Source: Streptomyces sp. NBC_00659
Lineage (GTDB): Bacteria > Actinomycetota > Actinomycetes > Streptomycetales > Streptomycetaceae
Reading direction: 5' to 3'
NCBI RefSeq assembly: GCF_036226925.1
Contig: NZ_CP109031.1
Span: forward strand, 1,116,001-1,180,000
Length of the DNA: 64,000 nt
Shown in pieces: positions 51,257 through 59,461 of the stretch (position 1 is its first letter; the number at the start of each line of letters is the position of its first letter). The position numbers and the translations under genes were made by a program. Below the pieces are notes generated by a model, which had not been told where the DNA came from, searched no databases, and saw only the letters and a list, made by a program, of their open reading frames with translations.

Positions 51257-52051
51257 ATGAGTGATGAGCTGCCGTCGCCCGACATGTCCCTGGCCCTCGA
51301 CGCCCCGGCGAACGCCCCCCTGGTGAGTGAGTGGCTGCTCGGGACAAGCGCTGTACTCGCGTTTCACCTCGGGAAGACCGACATGGCGCGGATGATCGCC
51401 GACGTGTCGTCGGCTGAGGTCAGGCTCTGGAACACCGAGTACGACCACGAGGGCTACCGGATCGTGCTTGTGGTGGAGCCGGGCCTGTACCCGACGTACG
51501 ACGAAAAGGCGCTGGAGGGCATCGCTGTGGTGATGCGCGACGTCATGTGGGGGTCGAGCAAGTCCGTCGATGAGCTTGTGGCCCGGCCGTCGATCCCCCG
51601 CCTCGGCCCGGACTGGCGCAGGCAGATCAAGACCGCCGACGGCCCCAAGCCCAGCAACCAGGGGCGCAAGGTGCAGCTCGAACCCAGTCACCCGGTCGAG
51701 GACCAGCTCCGGTTCACCAACGAATGGGAGCTGGACGTGTACCGGGTACTCCGGGAACGGCAGGAATCCCTCCCGGACGACGAGACGATCGGGATCGTGC
51801 CTCTGGGTGGCATGCGGGTGAGGGGCTGGACCTTCGAGCCCGACCTGCTGATCACGTATCGCGGGTACTCCGGGGTGATCGAGATCGACGGCCCGCACCA
51901 CAAAGGCCACGCCGGGCGCGACCGCAGCCGCGACAGGCTGTTCCTGAACGCAGGAGTGAAGTACGTCGACCGCCTGAACGTCGAGGAGGTCAGCAGCCGG
52001 GCCGAGGTTGAGAAGTTCGTGGACGGCTTCCTGACTCGCCTCACGCGGTAG
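51257..52051 (+). CDS. PD-(D/E)XK nuclease-like protein (DUF559/Vsr-like C-terminal domain)
   Basis: A 264-residue protein. The first half (WLLGTSAVLAFHLGKTDMARMIADV, EGYRIVLVVEPGLYPTYDEKALEGIAVVMRDVMW) has no recognised domain. The second half ends with GWTFEPDLLITYRGYSGVIEIDGPHHKGHAGRDRSRDRLFLNAGVKYVDRLNVEEV. The order PD, ExD-G, H and RDR...L..AG is the active-site pattern of DUF559/Vsr-type PD-(D/E)XK endonucleases. The most likely role is DNA cleavage in defence or element maintenance. ATG 51257 lacks a good ribosome site; GTG 51227 would add 10 residues. It stands alone between two hairpins. Confidence 0.7.
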   Translation: MSDELPSPDMSLALDAPANAPLVSEWLLGTSAVLAFHLGKTDMARMIADVSSAEVRLWNTEYDHEGYRIVLVVEPGLYPTYDEKALEGIAVVMRDVMWGSSKSVDELVARPSIPRLGPDWRRQIKTADGPKPSNQGRKVQLEPSHPVEDQLRFTNEWELDVYRVLRERQESLPDDETIGIVPLGGMRVRGWTFEPDLLITYRGYSGVIEIDGPHHKGHAGRDRSRDRLFLNAGVKYVDRLNVEEVSSRAEVEKFVDGFLTRLTR

Positions 52052-52056
52052 ACAGC

Positions 52057-52095
52057 ACGGAGCCCGGCCGGTGAACCGCACTGGCCGGGCTCCGT
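52057..52095. terminator. bidirectional terminator between nuclease-like and recombinase genes
   Basis: ACGGAGCCCGGCC and GGCCGGGCTCCGT are perfect 13-bp arms around a 13-nt loop, between the convergent stop codons at 52051 and 52111. Confidence 0.9.
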
Positions 52096-52110
52096 CGTGT
52101 GCGTGGTGGG

Positions 52111-53676
52111 TCAGTTCACCCAGTCGATGCGCACCGACTCGGGGTCGAAGTAGCCGCTGCCGGAGCCGGGCACGAACCCGGCCGGGCGGCCCTGCCGTGC
52201 ACGGACCAGGGTGACCGTGGCGAGGCTGGCGAGGATCTTCCTCCGGCGCTCCAGGGGGTACCTCTCGCGCCACCAGTCCAGCGCGTCGGCCGGGTCGGCC
52301 GTGTGGCGCCGGACCAGCTCCGGCAGGTCGACGTCATCGAGCGGGCCGGACTGCGCTGCGGAGGCTGCGGCGGCAGCAGCGTCGGTGAGCTGCTGCTCGA
52401 CAGCGGCGAGCCGCTCCTTGAGCTTCCGGGATGCGGTGCGGTACTCCACGGGGTCGGCCTCGTCGTCGTCGGCGAACGTCTCGGCCAGGGCCTCCAGGCG
52501 GGCCGAGAGAGCCGCGTGACGGACCTTCAGGTCGTCCATGGACGGCCCGGTCGGGACCTCCACCGCAGGGGCCGAGAACGCAGTCCTGGCGTCCTCGCGG
52601 CACAGCCGGGCGACGACTACCCGCTCCACGAAGTCATCAATGGGGACAGCGGTCCGGCTGACGTGGCTACCGGCGGTGCAGCGGTAGAGCTGCGGCTGCC
52701 CGCGCTTGGCTCCGCCGGGGCGGATGACGGCGCCGCAGTGGCAGTCGTACAGACCCGAGCCCAGGTACTTGACCGTCTTGCCGTCGTGGTCGCCGGAGCC
52801 AGTGCGACGGGCCGGGTCGGTCAGCACGTTACGCAGAGCGAGCCAGACGTCCATGTCCAGGATCGCGTCCCACTGCGCCAGGCCCACGTCCTCGCCCTGG
52901 TGCGCGACGCGTCCAGCGATCCGGGGCGACAGCAGCGTCTTGCGCAGGCTGGGGACGCTCCAGGCGTTACCGCGTGGGGTCTTGACCCCGCTGGCCGTCC
53001 ACTGGCGACAGATGCCCGCCAGCGTCAGGCCGGTGTCCGGGTCGGCGGCATGGGCGAGGACTGCCGTCGCCGCGTTGCGGATCAGCTCGGCTTCCCGCTG
53101 GTCGATCTTCGGGACCTCGGGGTCCTCCCCCTTGGCCTTCCGCTTGACGGGCCGGTAGCCGAACGCGCGCGGGCCGCCGTGGTTCACTCCGGCTGCCCGG
53201 TTCTTCTGCTTCTTGTCGATCATGCGTTCAACGGAGTGCTCGACCTCATGCGTGGATACGCTGGCGAGGATACGGGCGACCATGCGGCCGGACGCGCTGG
53301 CGAGGTCCAGTTCGCCCTGCTTGACCGGCCGGATCACCGTGTACGTGCGGTCCACGATGTCGATCAGAGGCTCAAGGTCGCGCGCCTGCCGGTACAGCCG
53401 GTCTGTGTGCCAGACGAGGACCGCTTCCGCCTCGCCTGCGGCCAGCATGTCCAGCAGTTCCGCGTAGGCGGGGCGCCGGGCACGCTGGCCGCTCTTGCCG
53501 ATGGCCGTGCGGTCGTCGTCGGACTTGACCCCGACGACGACCCAGCCGAGTTCGGCGGCGAGCTTGCGGCAGGCGTCTTCCTGCCTGGTGACCCCTTCGG
53601 CCTTGCCGGTCGGGTCGTGGGAGATACGGGTGTAGATGACCGCCCTGAGCGGCTGTTCTGTCCGTGTTGTGACCAT
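52111..53676 (-). CDS. large serine recombinase (integrase)
   Basis: A 521-residue site-specific recombinase. The N-terminal resolvase domain has AVIYTRISHDPTGKAEGVTRQEDACRKLA with the nucleophile Ser19, and VLVWHTDRLYRQARDLE. The recombinase domain follows (GVNHGGPRAFGYRPVK, AGICRQWTASGVKTPRGNAWSVPSLRKTLLSPRIAG), then a zinc ribbon (YDCHCGAVIRPGG ... YRCTAGSHVS) and a long coiled coil (DDLKVRHAALSARLEALAETF to EQQLTDAAAAAA), the standard layout of phiC31-type integrases. It lies at the right border and points inward, so its promoter overlaps the junction with the acylase gene. ATG 53676 has no evident ribosome site. Confidence 0.95.
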   Translation of the reverse strand: MVTTRTEQPLRAVIYTRISHDPTGKAEGVTRQEDACRKLAAELGWVVVGVKSDDDRTAIGKSGQRARRPAYAELLDMLAAGEAEAVLVWHTDRLYRQARDLEPLIDIVDRTYTVIRPVKQGELDLASASGRMVARILASVSTHEVEHSVERMIDKKQKNRAAGVNHGGPRAFGYRPVKRKAKGEDPEVPKIDQREAELIRNAATAVLAHAADPDTGLTLAGICRQWTASGVKTPRGNAWSVPSLRKTLLSPRIAGRVAHQGEDVGLAQWDAILDMDVWLALRNVLTDPARRTGSGDHDGKTVKYLGSGLYDCHCGAVIRPGGAKRGQPQLYRCTAGSHVSRTAVPIDDFVERVVVARLCREDARTAFSAPAVEVPTGPSMDDLKVRHAALSARLEALAETFADDDEADPVEYRTASRKLKERLAAVEQQLTDAAAAAASAAQSGPLDDVDLPELVRRHTADPADALDWWRERYPLERRRKILASLATVTLVRARQGRPAGFVPGSGSGYFDPESVRIDWVN

Positions 53677-53710
53677 GCGTCAAAAGTACGCCCTGATCAT
53701 GAACTTAGAG

Positions 53711-54604
53711 AAGTCCAACAACAGTGCCTGGCTGGCCAATGCGGACCGGCCGCTGACCGGGTACGAGCGGGTGTTCGGCACGATCGGCACCCAGCGGTCG
53801 ATGCGCACGCGCGGAGCCGTCGAGGACGTGGCCCGGATGGCCGCGCGGGGGCGGCTGACCGTACGCGATCTCCAGGCGCAGCAGTTCGCGAACCGGGTGC
53901 CCGCGGGTGATCTCGTCGCGGCCGACGCGGCGCGCGCCTGTGCCACGCTGCCGGGCGGCACGGCGACGGGATCCGACGGCAGGGCCGTCGACGTGAGTGA
54001 GGCGTGCGGTGTGCTGCGGGCCTGGGACCGTTCGATGGACACCGGGAGCCGGGGCGCGCTGTTCTTCGACCGTTTCTGGCGGAAGCTGACGGCCACGGTG
54101 CCGGGGGCGCAGCTCTGGAAGGTCCCGTTCTCGGCGGCCGATCCGGTCCTCACCCCGAACACGCTCGACACCTCCGCGCCGGGCTTCGCGACGGCGCTGG
54201 CCGACACGGTGACGGAGCTGCGGGCGGCGGGAATCGCGCTCGACGCGCGGCTGGGATCGGGCCAGTTCGTCGTGCGGAGTGGCCGGCGCATCCCCGTACC
54301 GGGCGGCACGGAGTCTCTCGGGGTGTGGAACAAGGTGGAGATGCCGTGGAATCCGGCGGCCGGCGGTTATACGGAGGTCACCACGGGGTCCTCGTACGTC
54401 CAGGCCGTCGGCTGGGGCGGCGGCCGCTGCCCGGTCGCCCGCACCCTGCTGACGTACTCCCAGTCCTCGAACCCGAACTCGCCGCACTACAGCGATCAGA
54501 CGCGGCTGTTCTCGGACGAGAGGTGGGTGACGTCCCGGTTCTGTGAGAAGGACATCCTGTCGTCGCCGGGGCTGCGGGTGGTCCGGGTGAGCGACCGGCG
54601 CTGA
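53711..54604 (+). pseudogene. penicillin acylase family protein, C-terminal fragment
   Basis: KSNNSAWLANADRPLTGYERVFGTIGTQRSMRTR is the conserved middle of the Ntn acylase beta chain. The protein then runs without interruption (QQFANRVPAGDLVAADAARAC, ALFFDRFWRKL, VPGGTESLGVWNKVEMPWNP, YVQAVGWGGGRCPVARTLLTYSQSSNPNSPHYSDQT) to the natural end. In intact family members of about 780-800 residues this piece starts near residue 480, while the N-terminal piece stops near 210. So about 270 residues, including the nucleophile Ser region, are missing from both sides of the element. There is no start codon of its own. Confidence 0.85.
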
Positions 54605-54625
54605 CCGCGGGCGGTGGACGACGGT

Positions 54626-54662
54626 GTGCGCGGTGCCCGGATCCGCTCCGGGCACCGCGCAC
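54626..54662. terminator. bidirectional terminator with 15-bp perfect stem
   Basis: GTGCGCGGTGCCCGG and CCGGGCACCGCGCAC pair perfectly around a 7-nt loop, between the acylase fragment end and the leftward acyl-CoA synthetase stop. Confidence 0.9.
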
Positions 54663-54669
54663 CGCCGCG

Positions 54670-56220
54670 TCACATCGTCCGGGTGCGCCCCTCCCAGTAG
54701 GGATCGCGGAGCCGTCGCTTGTACAGCTTTCCGTTGGGGTCGCGGGGCATGGCGGCGATGAAGTCGACGCTCTTGGGCCGCTTGTACCCGGCGAGTTGCC
54801 GCTCGCAGTGGCCGAGGATGTCGGCGGCGAGCGCCGGTCCTGGTGCGTGGCCCGGCGCGGCCTCCACCACGGCCTTGACCTCCTCGCCCCAGTCGTCGTG
54901 CGGGATGCCGAAGGCGGCCGCGTCGGCGACGGCGGGGTGGGAGAGCAGCGCCGCCTCGATCTCGGCCGGGTAGATGTTGACCCCGCCGGAGATGATCATG
55001 TCGATCTTGCGGTCGCGGAGGAAGAGATAGCCGTCCTCGTCGAGCAGGCCGAGGTCCCCGACGGTGAAGAAGTCGCCGATGCGGTTCTTCCGGGTCTTGG
55101 TCTCGTCCTTGTGGTACGAGAATCCGCCGGTGCTCATCTTCATGTAGACGGTGCCGAGTTCACCGGGCGGCAGCCGGTTGCCGTCGTCGTCGAAGACGGC
55201 CAGTTCGCTGATGGGCCAGGCCTTGCCGACGGTGCCGGGCTTCTTCAGCCAGTCCTCGGCGGTCGCGAAGGCGCCGCCGCCCTCGCTGGCCGCGTAGTAC
55301 TCCTCGACGCTCTCCCCCCACCACGCGATCATGGCCCGTTTCACATGGTCGGGGCACGGGGCGGCGCCGTGGATGGCGTGCCGCATGGAGGTGACGTCGT
55401 AGCGGGCCCTGACCTCGTCGGGGAGGGCCAGCAGCCGGTGGAACTGGGTCGGCACCATATGGGTGTGGGTGCACCGGTGTACGTCGATGACCCGCAGCAT
55501 CTCCTCGGGTGTCCACTTGTCCATCAGCACCAGTCGGTGGCCGATGTGCAGGGACGCGCCCGCGAACTGGAGGACCGCGGTGTGGTAGAGCGGCGAGCAG
55601 ACGAGGTGCACGTTGCCGTCGAACGGCCGGATGCCGAAGATGGCGAGGAAGCCGCCGAGATACGACTCCTCGGGGAGCTTGCCGGGCAGCGGGCGCCTGA
55701 TGCCGCGGGGGCGGCCGGTGGTGCCCGAGGTGTAGTTCATGACCCAGCCGAGGGTGCGGTCGGCGGGCGCGGATCCGGGCTGTCCGTCGAGGAGTTCGGC
55801 GTACGGGCGGAAACCCTCGATGGTGCCGACCGCGTAGCGCCGCGCCGGGGCGAGCTTCGCCTCGTCGGCGGCGTGCCGGGCGGCGTCGGCGAAGCGTTCG
55901 TGGGCGATGAGGACCTTGGCCCCGGAGTCGGAGACGATCCAGGCGATCTCGGGTCCGACGAGGTGGTGGTTGACGGGGACGAGGTAGAGGCCCGCCTGCG
56001 AGGCGGCGAGGTAGGCGACGAGGAACTCGACGCCGTTGGGCAGGACGACGGCGAAGGAGTCGCCGCGTTCGAGGCCGGCGGCGCGCAGTCCGTGGACGAG
56101 GCCGTTGGCCGCCTCGTGCAGCCGCCCGGCGGTCCACTCCTCGCCGGTGGGGGTGACGAGGACGACGCGCTCGGGGTCGGCGGCGGCCTGGGCCCAGAAG
56201 CCGTTGGGTGATGTGGTCAT
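54670..56220 (-). CDS. acyl-CoA synthetase (AMP-forming)
   Basis: A 516-residue ANL ligase. WVMNYTSGTTGRPRGIRRPLPG is the P-loop, VEEYYAASEGGGAFATAEDW the A4/A5 block, FFTVGDLGLLDEDGYLFLRDRKIDMIISGGVNIYPAEIE the hinge and lid, and RDPNGKLYKRRLRDPYW the catalytic lysine. The type is frequent in actinobacterial clusters for steroid-ring or branched acids. ATG 56220 overlaps the stop of the nitronate monooxygenase-like gene by 4 bp (ATGA), so the two form one operon. The operon's promoter bears the TCTGA-N7-TCAGA palindrome. Confidence 0.88.
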   Translation of the reverse strand: MTTSPNGFWAQAAADPERVVLVTPTGEEWTAGRLHEAANGLVHGLRAAGLERGDSFAVVLPNGVEFLVAYLAASQAGLYLVPVNHHLVGPEIAWIVSDSGAKVLIAHERFADAARHAADEAKLAPARRYAVGTIEGFRPYAELLDGQPGSAPADRTLGWVMNYTSGTTGRPRGIRRPLPGKLPEESYLGGFLAIFGIRPFDGNVHLVCSPLYHTAVLQFAGASLHIGHRLVLMDKWTPEEMLRVIDVHRCTHTHMVPTQFHRLLALPDEVRARYDVTSMRHAIHGAAPCPDHVKRAMIAWWGESVEEYYAASEGGGAFATAEDWLKKPGTVGKAWPISELAVFDDDGNRLPPGELGTVYMKMSTGGFSYHKDETKTRKNRIGDFFTVGDLGLLDEDGYLFLRDRKIDMIISGGVNIYPAEIEAALLSHPAVADAAAFGIPHDDWGEEVKAVVEAAPGHAPGPALAADILGHCERQLAGYKRPKSVDFIAAMPRDPNGKLYKRRLRDPYWEGRTRTM

Positions 56221-57329
56221 GCTTCTTCTCCCCTGCCCGCGATGCGGTTGATGCGGTCCACGGCGTGCTCGAAGCCCCGGGTCAGGTCGTCGAAGACCTC
56301 CTGGACGGAGCGTTCGCTGTTCATCCGGCCGACGATCTGCCCGACGGGGGTGCCGAGCAGCGGCTCCACCTCGTACTTCTGGATGCGGGAGACGGCGTCG
56401 GCGACGAGGAGGCCCTGGAGCGGCATGGGGAGTGTGCCGGGCCCGTCCGGGTCGTCCCAGGCGTCGGTCCACTCGGTGCGCAGCTGGCGGGCGGGCTTGC
56501 CGGTCAGGGCGCGCGAGCGGACGGTGTCGCCGGAACCGGCCGCGAGCAGTTTGCGGGTGACGGCCGGGGAGTGCATGTCGGCCTCCGTCACGGTCAGCCA
56601 CACCGATCCGAGCCACACTCCCTGGGCGCCGAGGCTCAGCGCGGCGGCCACCTGCTGTCCGCTGCCGATACCGCCCGCCGCCAGGACCGGCAACGGGCCC
56701 ACGGCGTCGACGACTTCGGGGGTGAGCACCATCGAGGCGATCTCTCCCGTGTGTCCGCCCGCCTCGTAGCCCTGGGCGACGACGATGTCGATGCCGGCCT
56801 CGGCGTGCTTGCGCGCGTGCCGGGCGCTGCCCGCGAGGGCCGCGACGAGGACCCCGCGGTCGTGGGCACGCCGGATCACGTCCGCGGGCGGCGAGCCCAG
56901 CGCGTTGGCCAGCAGTCTGATCGGGTAGTCGAAGGCGACGTCGAGCTGGCCGCGGGCGACCTGTTCCATCCAGCCGGTGATGCGCCAGCCGGACGCCTCG
57001 CCCTCGGCGAGTTCGGGGACGCCGTACTTGGCGAGGGTGTCCTCGACGAACTGACGGTGGCCCGCTGGGATCATCGCCTCGACGTCGGCCTCGCTGACGC
57101 CCTCGACCTTCTTGGCGGGCATGACGACGTCGAGGCCGTAGGGCCTGCCGTCGACGTTCGCCTCGATCCAGTCGAGGTCGCGCTCCAGGTCCGTGGGGTC
57201 GGTGTAGCGGACCGCGCCGAGCACACCGAATCCGCCCGCGCGGCTGATGGCCGCGGCGACGGCGGGAAACGGCGTGAAGCCGAAGATGGCGTGCTCGACT
57301 CCCAGTTCCTTGCTCAGCTCCGTCTGCAT
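56217..57329 (-). CDS. nitronate monooxygenase-family (2-nitropropane dioxygenase-like) flavoprotein
   Basis: A 370-residue FMN-dependent TIM-barrel protein. AIFGFTPFPAVAAAISRAGGFGVLGA is the conserved N-terminal strand region, DIVVAQGYEAGGHTGE the catalytic-His/FMN segment, and LPVLAAGGIGSGQQVAAALSLGAQGVWLGSVWL the phosphate-binding part. In lipid and steroid catabolic clusters such proteins are often annotated nitronate monooxygenase, but several act as enoyl-CoA reductases or have unknown reactions. ATG 57329 is used, with a weak ribosome site. It is first in an operon with an acyl-CoA synthetase, suggesting a CoA-ester substrate. Confidence 0.87.
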   Translation of the reverse strand: MQTELSKELGVEHAIFGFTPFPAVAAAISRAGGFGVLGAVRYTDPTDLERDLDWIEANVDGRPYGLDVVMPAKKVEGVSEADVEAMIPAGHRQFVEDTLAKYGVPELAEGEASGWRITGWMEQVARGQLDVAFDYPIRLLANALGSPPADVIRRAHDRGVLVAALAGSARHARKHAEAGIDIVVAQGYEAGGHTGEIASMVLTPEVVDAVGPLPVLAAGGIGSGQQVAAALSLGAQGVWLGSVWLTVTEADMHSPAVTRKLLAAGSGDTVRSRALTGKPARQLRTEWTDAWDDPDGPGTLPMPLQGLLVADAVSRIQKYEVEPLLGTPVGQIVGRMNSERSVQEVFDDLTRGFEHAVDRINRIAGRGEEA

Positions 57330-57371
57330 GCGCGCAGGATGCCGCAGACGTCCGGACGAGGGAAGGCCTTT

Positions 57372-57388
57372 TCTGATACTCCGTCAGA
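57372..57388. promoter_or_regulatory. operator-like palindrome TCTGATACTCCGTCAGA
   Basis: TCTGA-N7-TCAGA, 43 bp upstream of the nitronate monooxygenase-like start. The extended form TTTTCTGA-N6-GTCAGAT is shared with the site at 38516-38535. Confidence 0.7.
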
Positions 57389-57433
57389 TCCTGGAGGGTC
57401 GCCCGGGAGGGTTGACACGCCCGCACCTGACGG

Positions 57434-57484
57434 GAAAGTTTCACTCGGCACAGCAGACCCGGAAAGATACTTTCAGGTGACGCG
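57434..57484 (+). promoter_or_regulatory. GAAAG-type inverted repeats upstream of the serine hydrolase gene
   Basis: GAAAGTTTC (57434-57442) and GAAAG-ATA-CTTTC (57472-57484) are two palindromic elements 30 bp apart in the promoter region. The second ends 17 bp before the ATG. CACCTGA left of the first and TCAGGTG right of the second add an outer symmetry. Confidence 0.5.
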
Positions 57485-57500
57485 AGCGAGAGGCTTCCCG

Positions 57501-59306
57501 ATGACCGAAGGCGCGAAGGACCCGGCGAAAGACACACAGGACAGAGCGCGCGACGGGCTGACCCGTCGTCAGTTGGGCCGGGGCGTACTGGCGATGGGCG
57601 GGGCGGTGGCCCTCGCCCCCTTCCCCGCGGGCCCGGCGGCGGCCTCGACGGGGAACGGCCACCGGACGCTCCAGCACGGCACACCCCGGCAGGCCGGGCT
57701 GCTCGCCGGCCATCTTCGCCAACTCGTGGCGGACGCACAGACGTTCCTCGCGCCCTCTCCCCGACACCCCTGGTACGCCGGTGCCGTACTGCTCGCGGGC
57801 CGGGGCGGCATCGTGGCCCTGCACGAACCGATCGGCAAGGCCGTGCGCTACGCGGCGTACGACGAGAAGACGGACACCGGCGTGGAGTTCCCCGCCGACC
57901 GCCAGATCCCGGCGTCGAGCGACACGGTCTACGACCTCGCTTCCGTGTCCAAGCTGTTCACCTCGATCCTCGCGGTGCAGCAGCTGGAGCGCGGCGCCCT
58001 GGAACTGGAGGCCTCCGTCGCCTCGTACCTCCCGGAGTTCGCGGGCGGCGGCAAGCAGGACGTGACCATCCGTCAACTGCTCACACACACCTCCGGGTTC
58101 CGCTCCTGGATCCCGCTGTACAAGGCTCCGACCCGCGAGGGGAAGCTCCAGCTCATCTGGGACGAGAAGCCCGTCTCCCGGCCCGGCAGCGCCTACCTCT
58201 ACTCCGACCTGAACCTGATCTCGCTCCAGCTCGTCCTGGAGCGGATCACCGGCAGGAGCCTCGACACCCTGCTGCGCGACGAGATCACCGGCCCCCTCGG
58301 CATGGGCGCCACCCGCTACAACCCGCCCGCCTCGTGGAAGCCGCGGATCGCCGCCACCGAGGACGCCCGGGCGCCCTGGTCGGGACTGGACCGGGGACTC
58401 GTGTGGGGTGAGGTCCACGACGAGAACGCGTACTCCCTGGGCGGGGTCGCCGGTCACGCCGGGGTCTTCTCCTCCGCCTGGGATTTGGCGGTCCTCGGCC
58501 GTACGCTGCTGAACGGCGGCGCCTACGGCAGGGCGCGCATCCTGCGGCCGGAGTCGGTGGACCTGATGTTCACCGACTTCAACACCGCTTTCCCGGGCGA
58601 CGAGCACGGCCTCGGCTTCGAGCTCTACCAGCACTGGTACATGGGCGCGATGGCGACACCGCGCACCGCCGGCCACACCGGCTTCACCGGCACCTCGCTC
58701 GTGCTCGACCCGACGACCGACTCCTTCCTGATCGTCCTCGGCAACTCCGTTCATCCCGTGCGCACGTGGCGATCCGGATCCGCTCCCCGGGTCGCCGCCG
58801 GAAACCGTCTCGCGCGAGCCGTCGCGGTGCGTCCGGCGCACGGGCGTACCTCGTGGTTCTCCGGAATGGCGAGCTCGTCGACGGCGACCCTGACACTGCC
58901 CGCGCTCGACACCACCGCCGGTCCGGCGCGGTTTCGCTGCGCGCTGTGGTGGGACACCGAACCCCGGTCGGACGTCCTGTTCCTGGAGTCCTCCACCGAC
59001 GGCGGCACGACCTGGCAGCCGGTCCCCTTCACGACCCGGCGGCGGCCCGAGGACCCGGAGGACCATCCGGCGGGCACGGCCACCGGCTGGTCGGGGCGCA
59101 CATGGCACCGGCTCGGCGCCGGCCTGCCGAGCGCGGCGGCTCTCACACTGCGCTGGCGGTACACCACCGACCGGCTGTACGTCGGCCGCGGCGCGTACGT
59201 CGGCGCGCTGCGGGTCGAGACGGGTGACCGCGTCGCCTTCGACGAGTCCCGGCCCGCGGACGCGGCGCGCGTCGCGGCGGCGGGCTGGTCACCGTCCCGG
59301 GACTGA
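57501..59306 (+). CDS. exported serine hydrolase, beta-lactamase/PBP4 family
   Basis: A 601-residue Tat-exported protein. TRRQLGRGVLAMGGAVALAPF near residue 18-40 is a twin-arginine-type signal. The beta-lactamase-like domain has DLASVSKLF (SxxK nucleophile), YLYSDLN (YxN) and GHTGFTGTS (HTG in place of KTG). It is followed by about 170 residues of beta-sandwich character (STATLTLPALDTTAGPARFRCALWWDTE, LRWRYTTDRLYVGRGAYVGALRVE), probably a carbohydrate or wall-binding module. GAGAGG before ATG 57501 supports the start. Likely substrates are muropeptides or D-amino-acid esters. Confidence 0.86.
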   Translation: MTEGAKDPAKDTQDRARDGLTRRQLGRGVLAMGGAVALAPFPAGPAAASTGNGHRTLQHGTPRQAGLLAGHLRQLVADAQTFLAPSPRHPWYAGAVLLAGRGGIVALHEPIGKAVRYAAYDEKTDTGVEFPADRQIPASSDTVYDLASVSKLFTSILAVQQLERGALELEASVASYLPEFAGGGKQDVTIRQLLTHTSGFRSWIPLYKAPTREGKLQLIWDEKPVSRPGSAYLYSDLNLISLQLVLERITGRSLDTLLRDEITGPLGMGATRYNPPASWKPRIAATEDARAPWSGLDRGLVWGEVHDENAYSLGGVAGHAGVFSSAWDLAVLGRTLLNGGAYGRARILRPESVDLMFTDFNTAFPGDEHGLGFELYQHWYMGAMATPRTAGHTGFTGTSLVLDPTTDSFLIVLGNSVHPVRTWRSGSAPRVAAGNRLARAVAVRPAHGRTSWFSGMASSSTATLTLPALDTTAGPARFRCALWWDTEPRSDVLFLESSTDGGTTWQPVPFTTRRRPEDPEDHPAGTATGWSGRTWHRLGAGLPSAAALTLRWRYTTDRLYVGRGAYVGALRVETGDRVAFDESRPADAARVAAAGWSPSRD

Positions 59307-59461
59307 CGGCAGAGCGGCGGGACGCGCCCGGCCCCGGCAGGGGCGCCCGAGCAGTCGGCCGGAGCGCCCGACCGACCGGCTGGGCGCACCCTGCCCGCGT
59401 ACCACCGCCCTCAGCCGCTCGCCCCGGCACCGCGCAAGCGCGAGGGCGGCGCGGCTCCGGC

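Larger units (their letters stand above)
49170..53710. mobile_element. about 4.5-kb serine-recombinase element inserted in the acylase gene
   Basis: Homology to the acylase family ends near 49150-49180 and resumes near 53711. Between them lie a large serine recombinase at the right edge reading inward, three small rightward genes at the left edge, two small hydrophobic leftward genes, degraded remnants and a PD-(D/E)XK nuclease-like gene. There are no replication, relaxase, FtsK-like transfer or phage structural genes. I could not find a convincing direct repeat at the ends; large serine recombinases need only a 2-bp core, so the exact borders are uncertain. Confidence 0.75.

Noticed and set aside
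49202-53666. GTCCGTG at 49202-49208 and 53660-53666 as attL/attR core
   Set aside because: The right copy lies inside the recombinase coding sequence and seven bases recur easily by chance in such DNA.
54670-57738. A 1022-codon leftward frame covering both the acyl-CoA synthetase and the nitronate monooxygenase-like region
   Set aside because: Only the part after 56220 is ligase. The rest is the shadow of the adjacent flavoprotein gene, which is in another frame with a 4-bp overlap.
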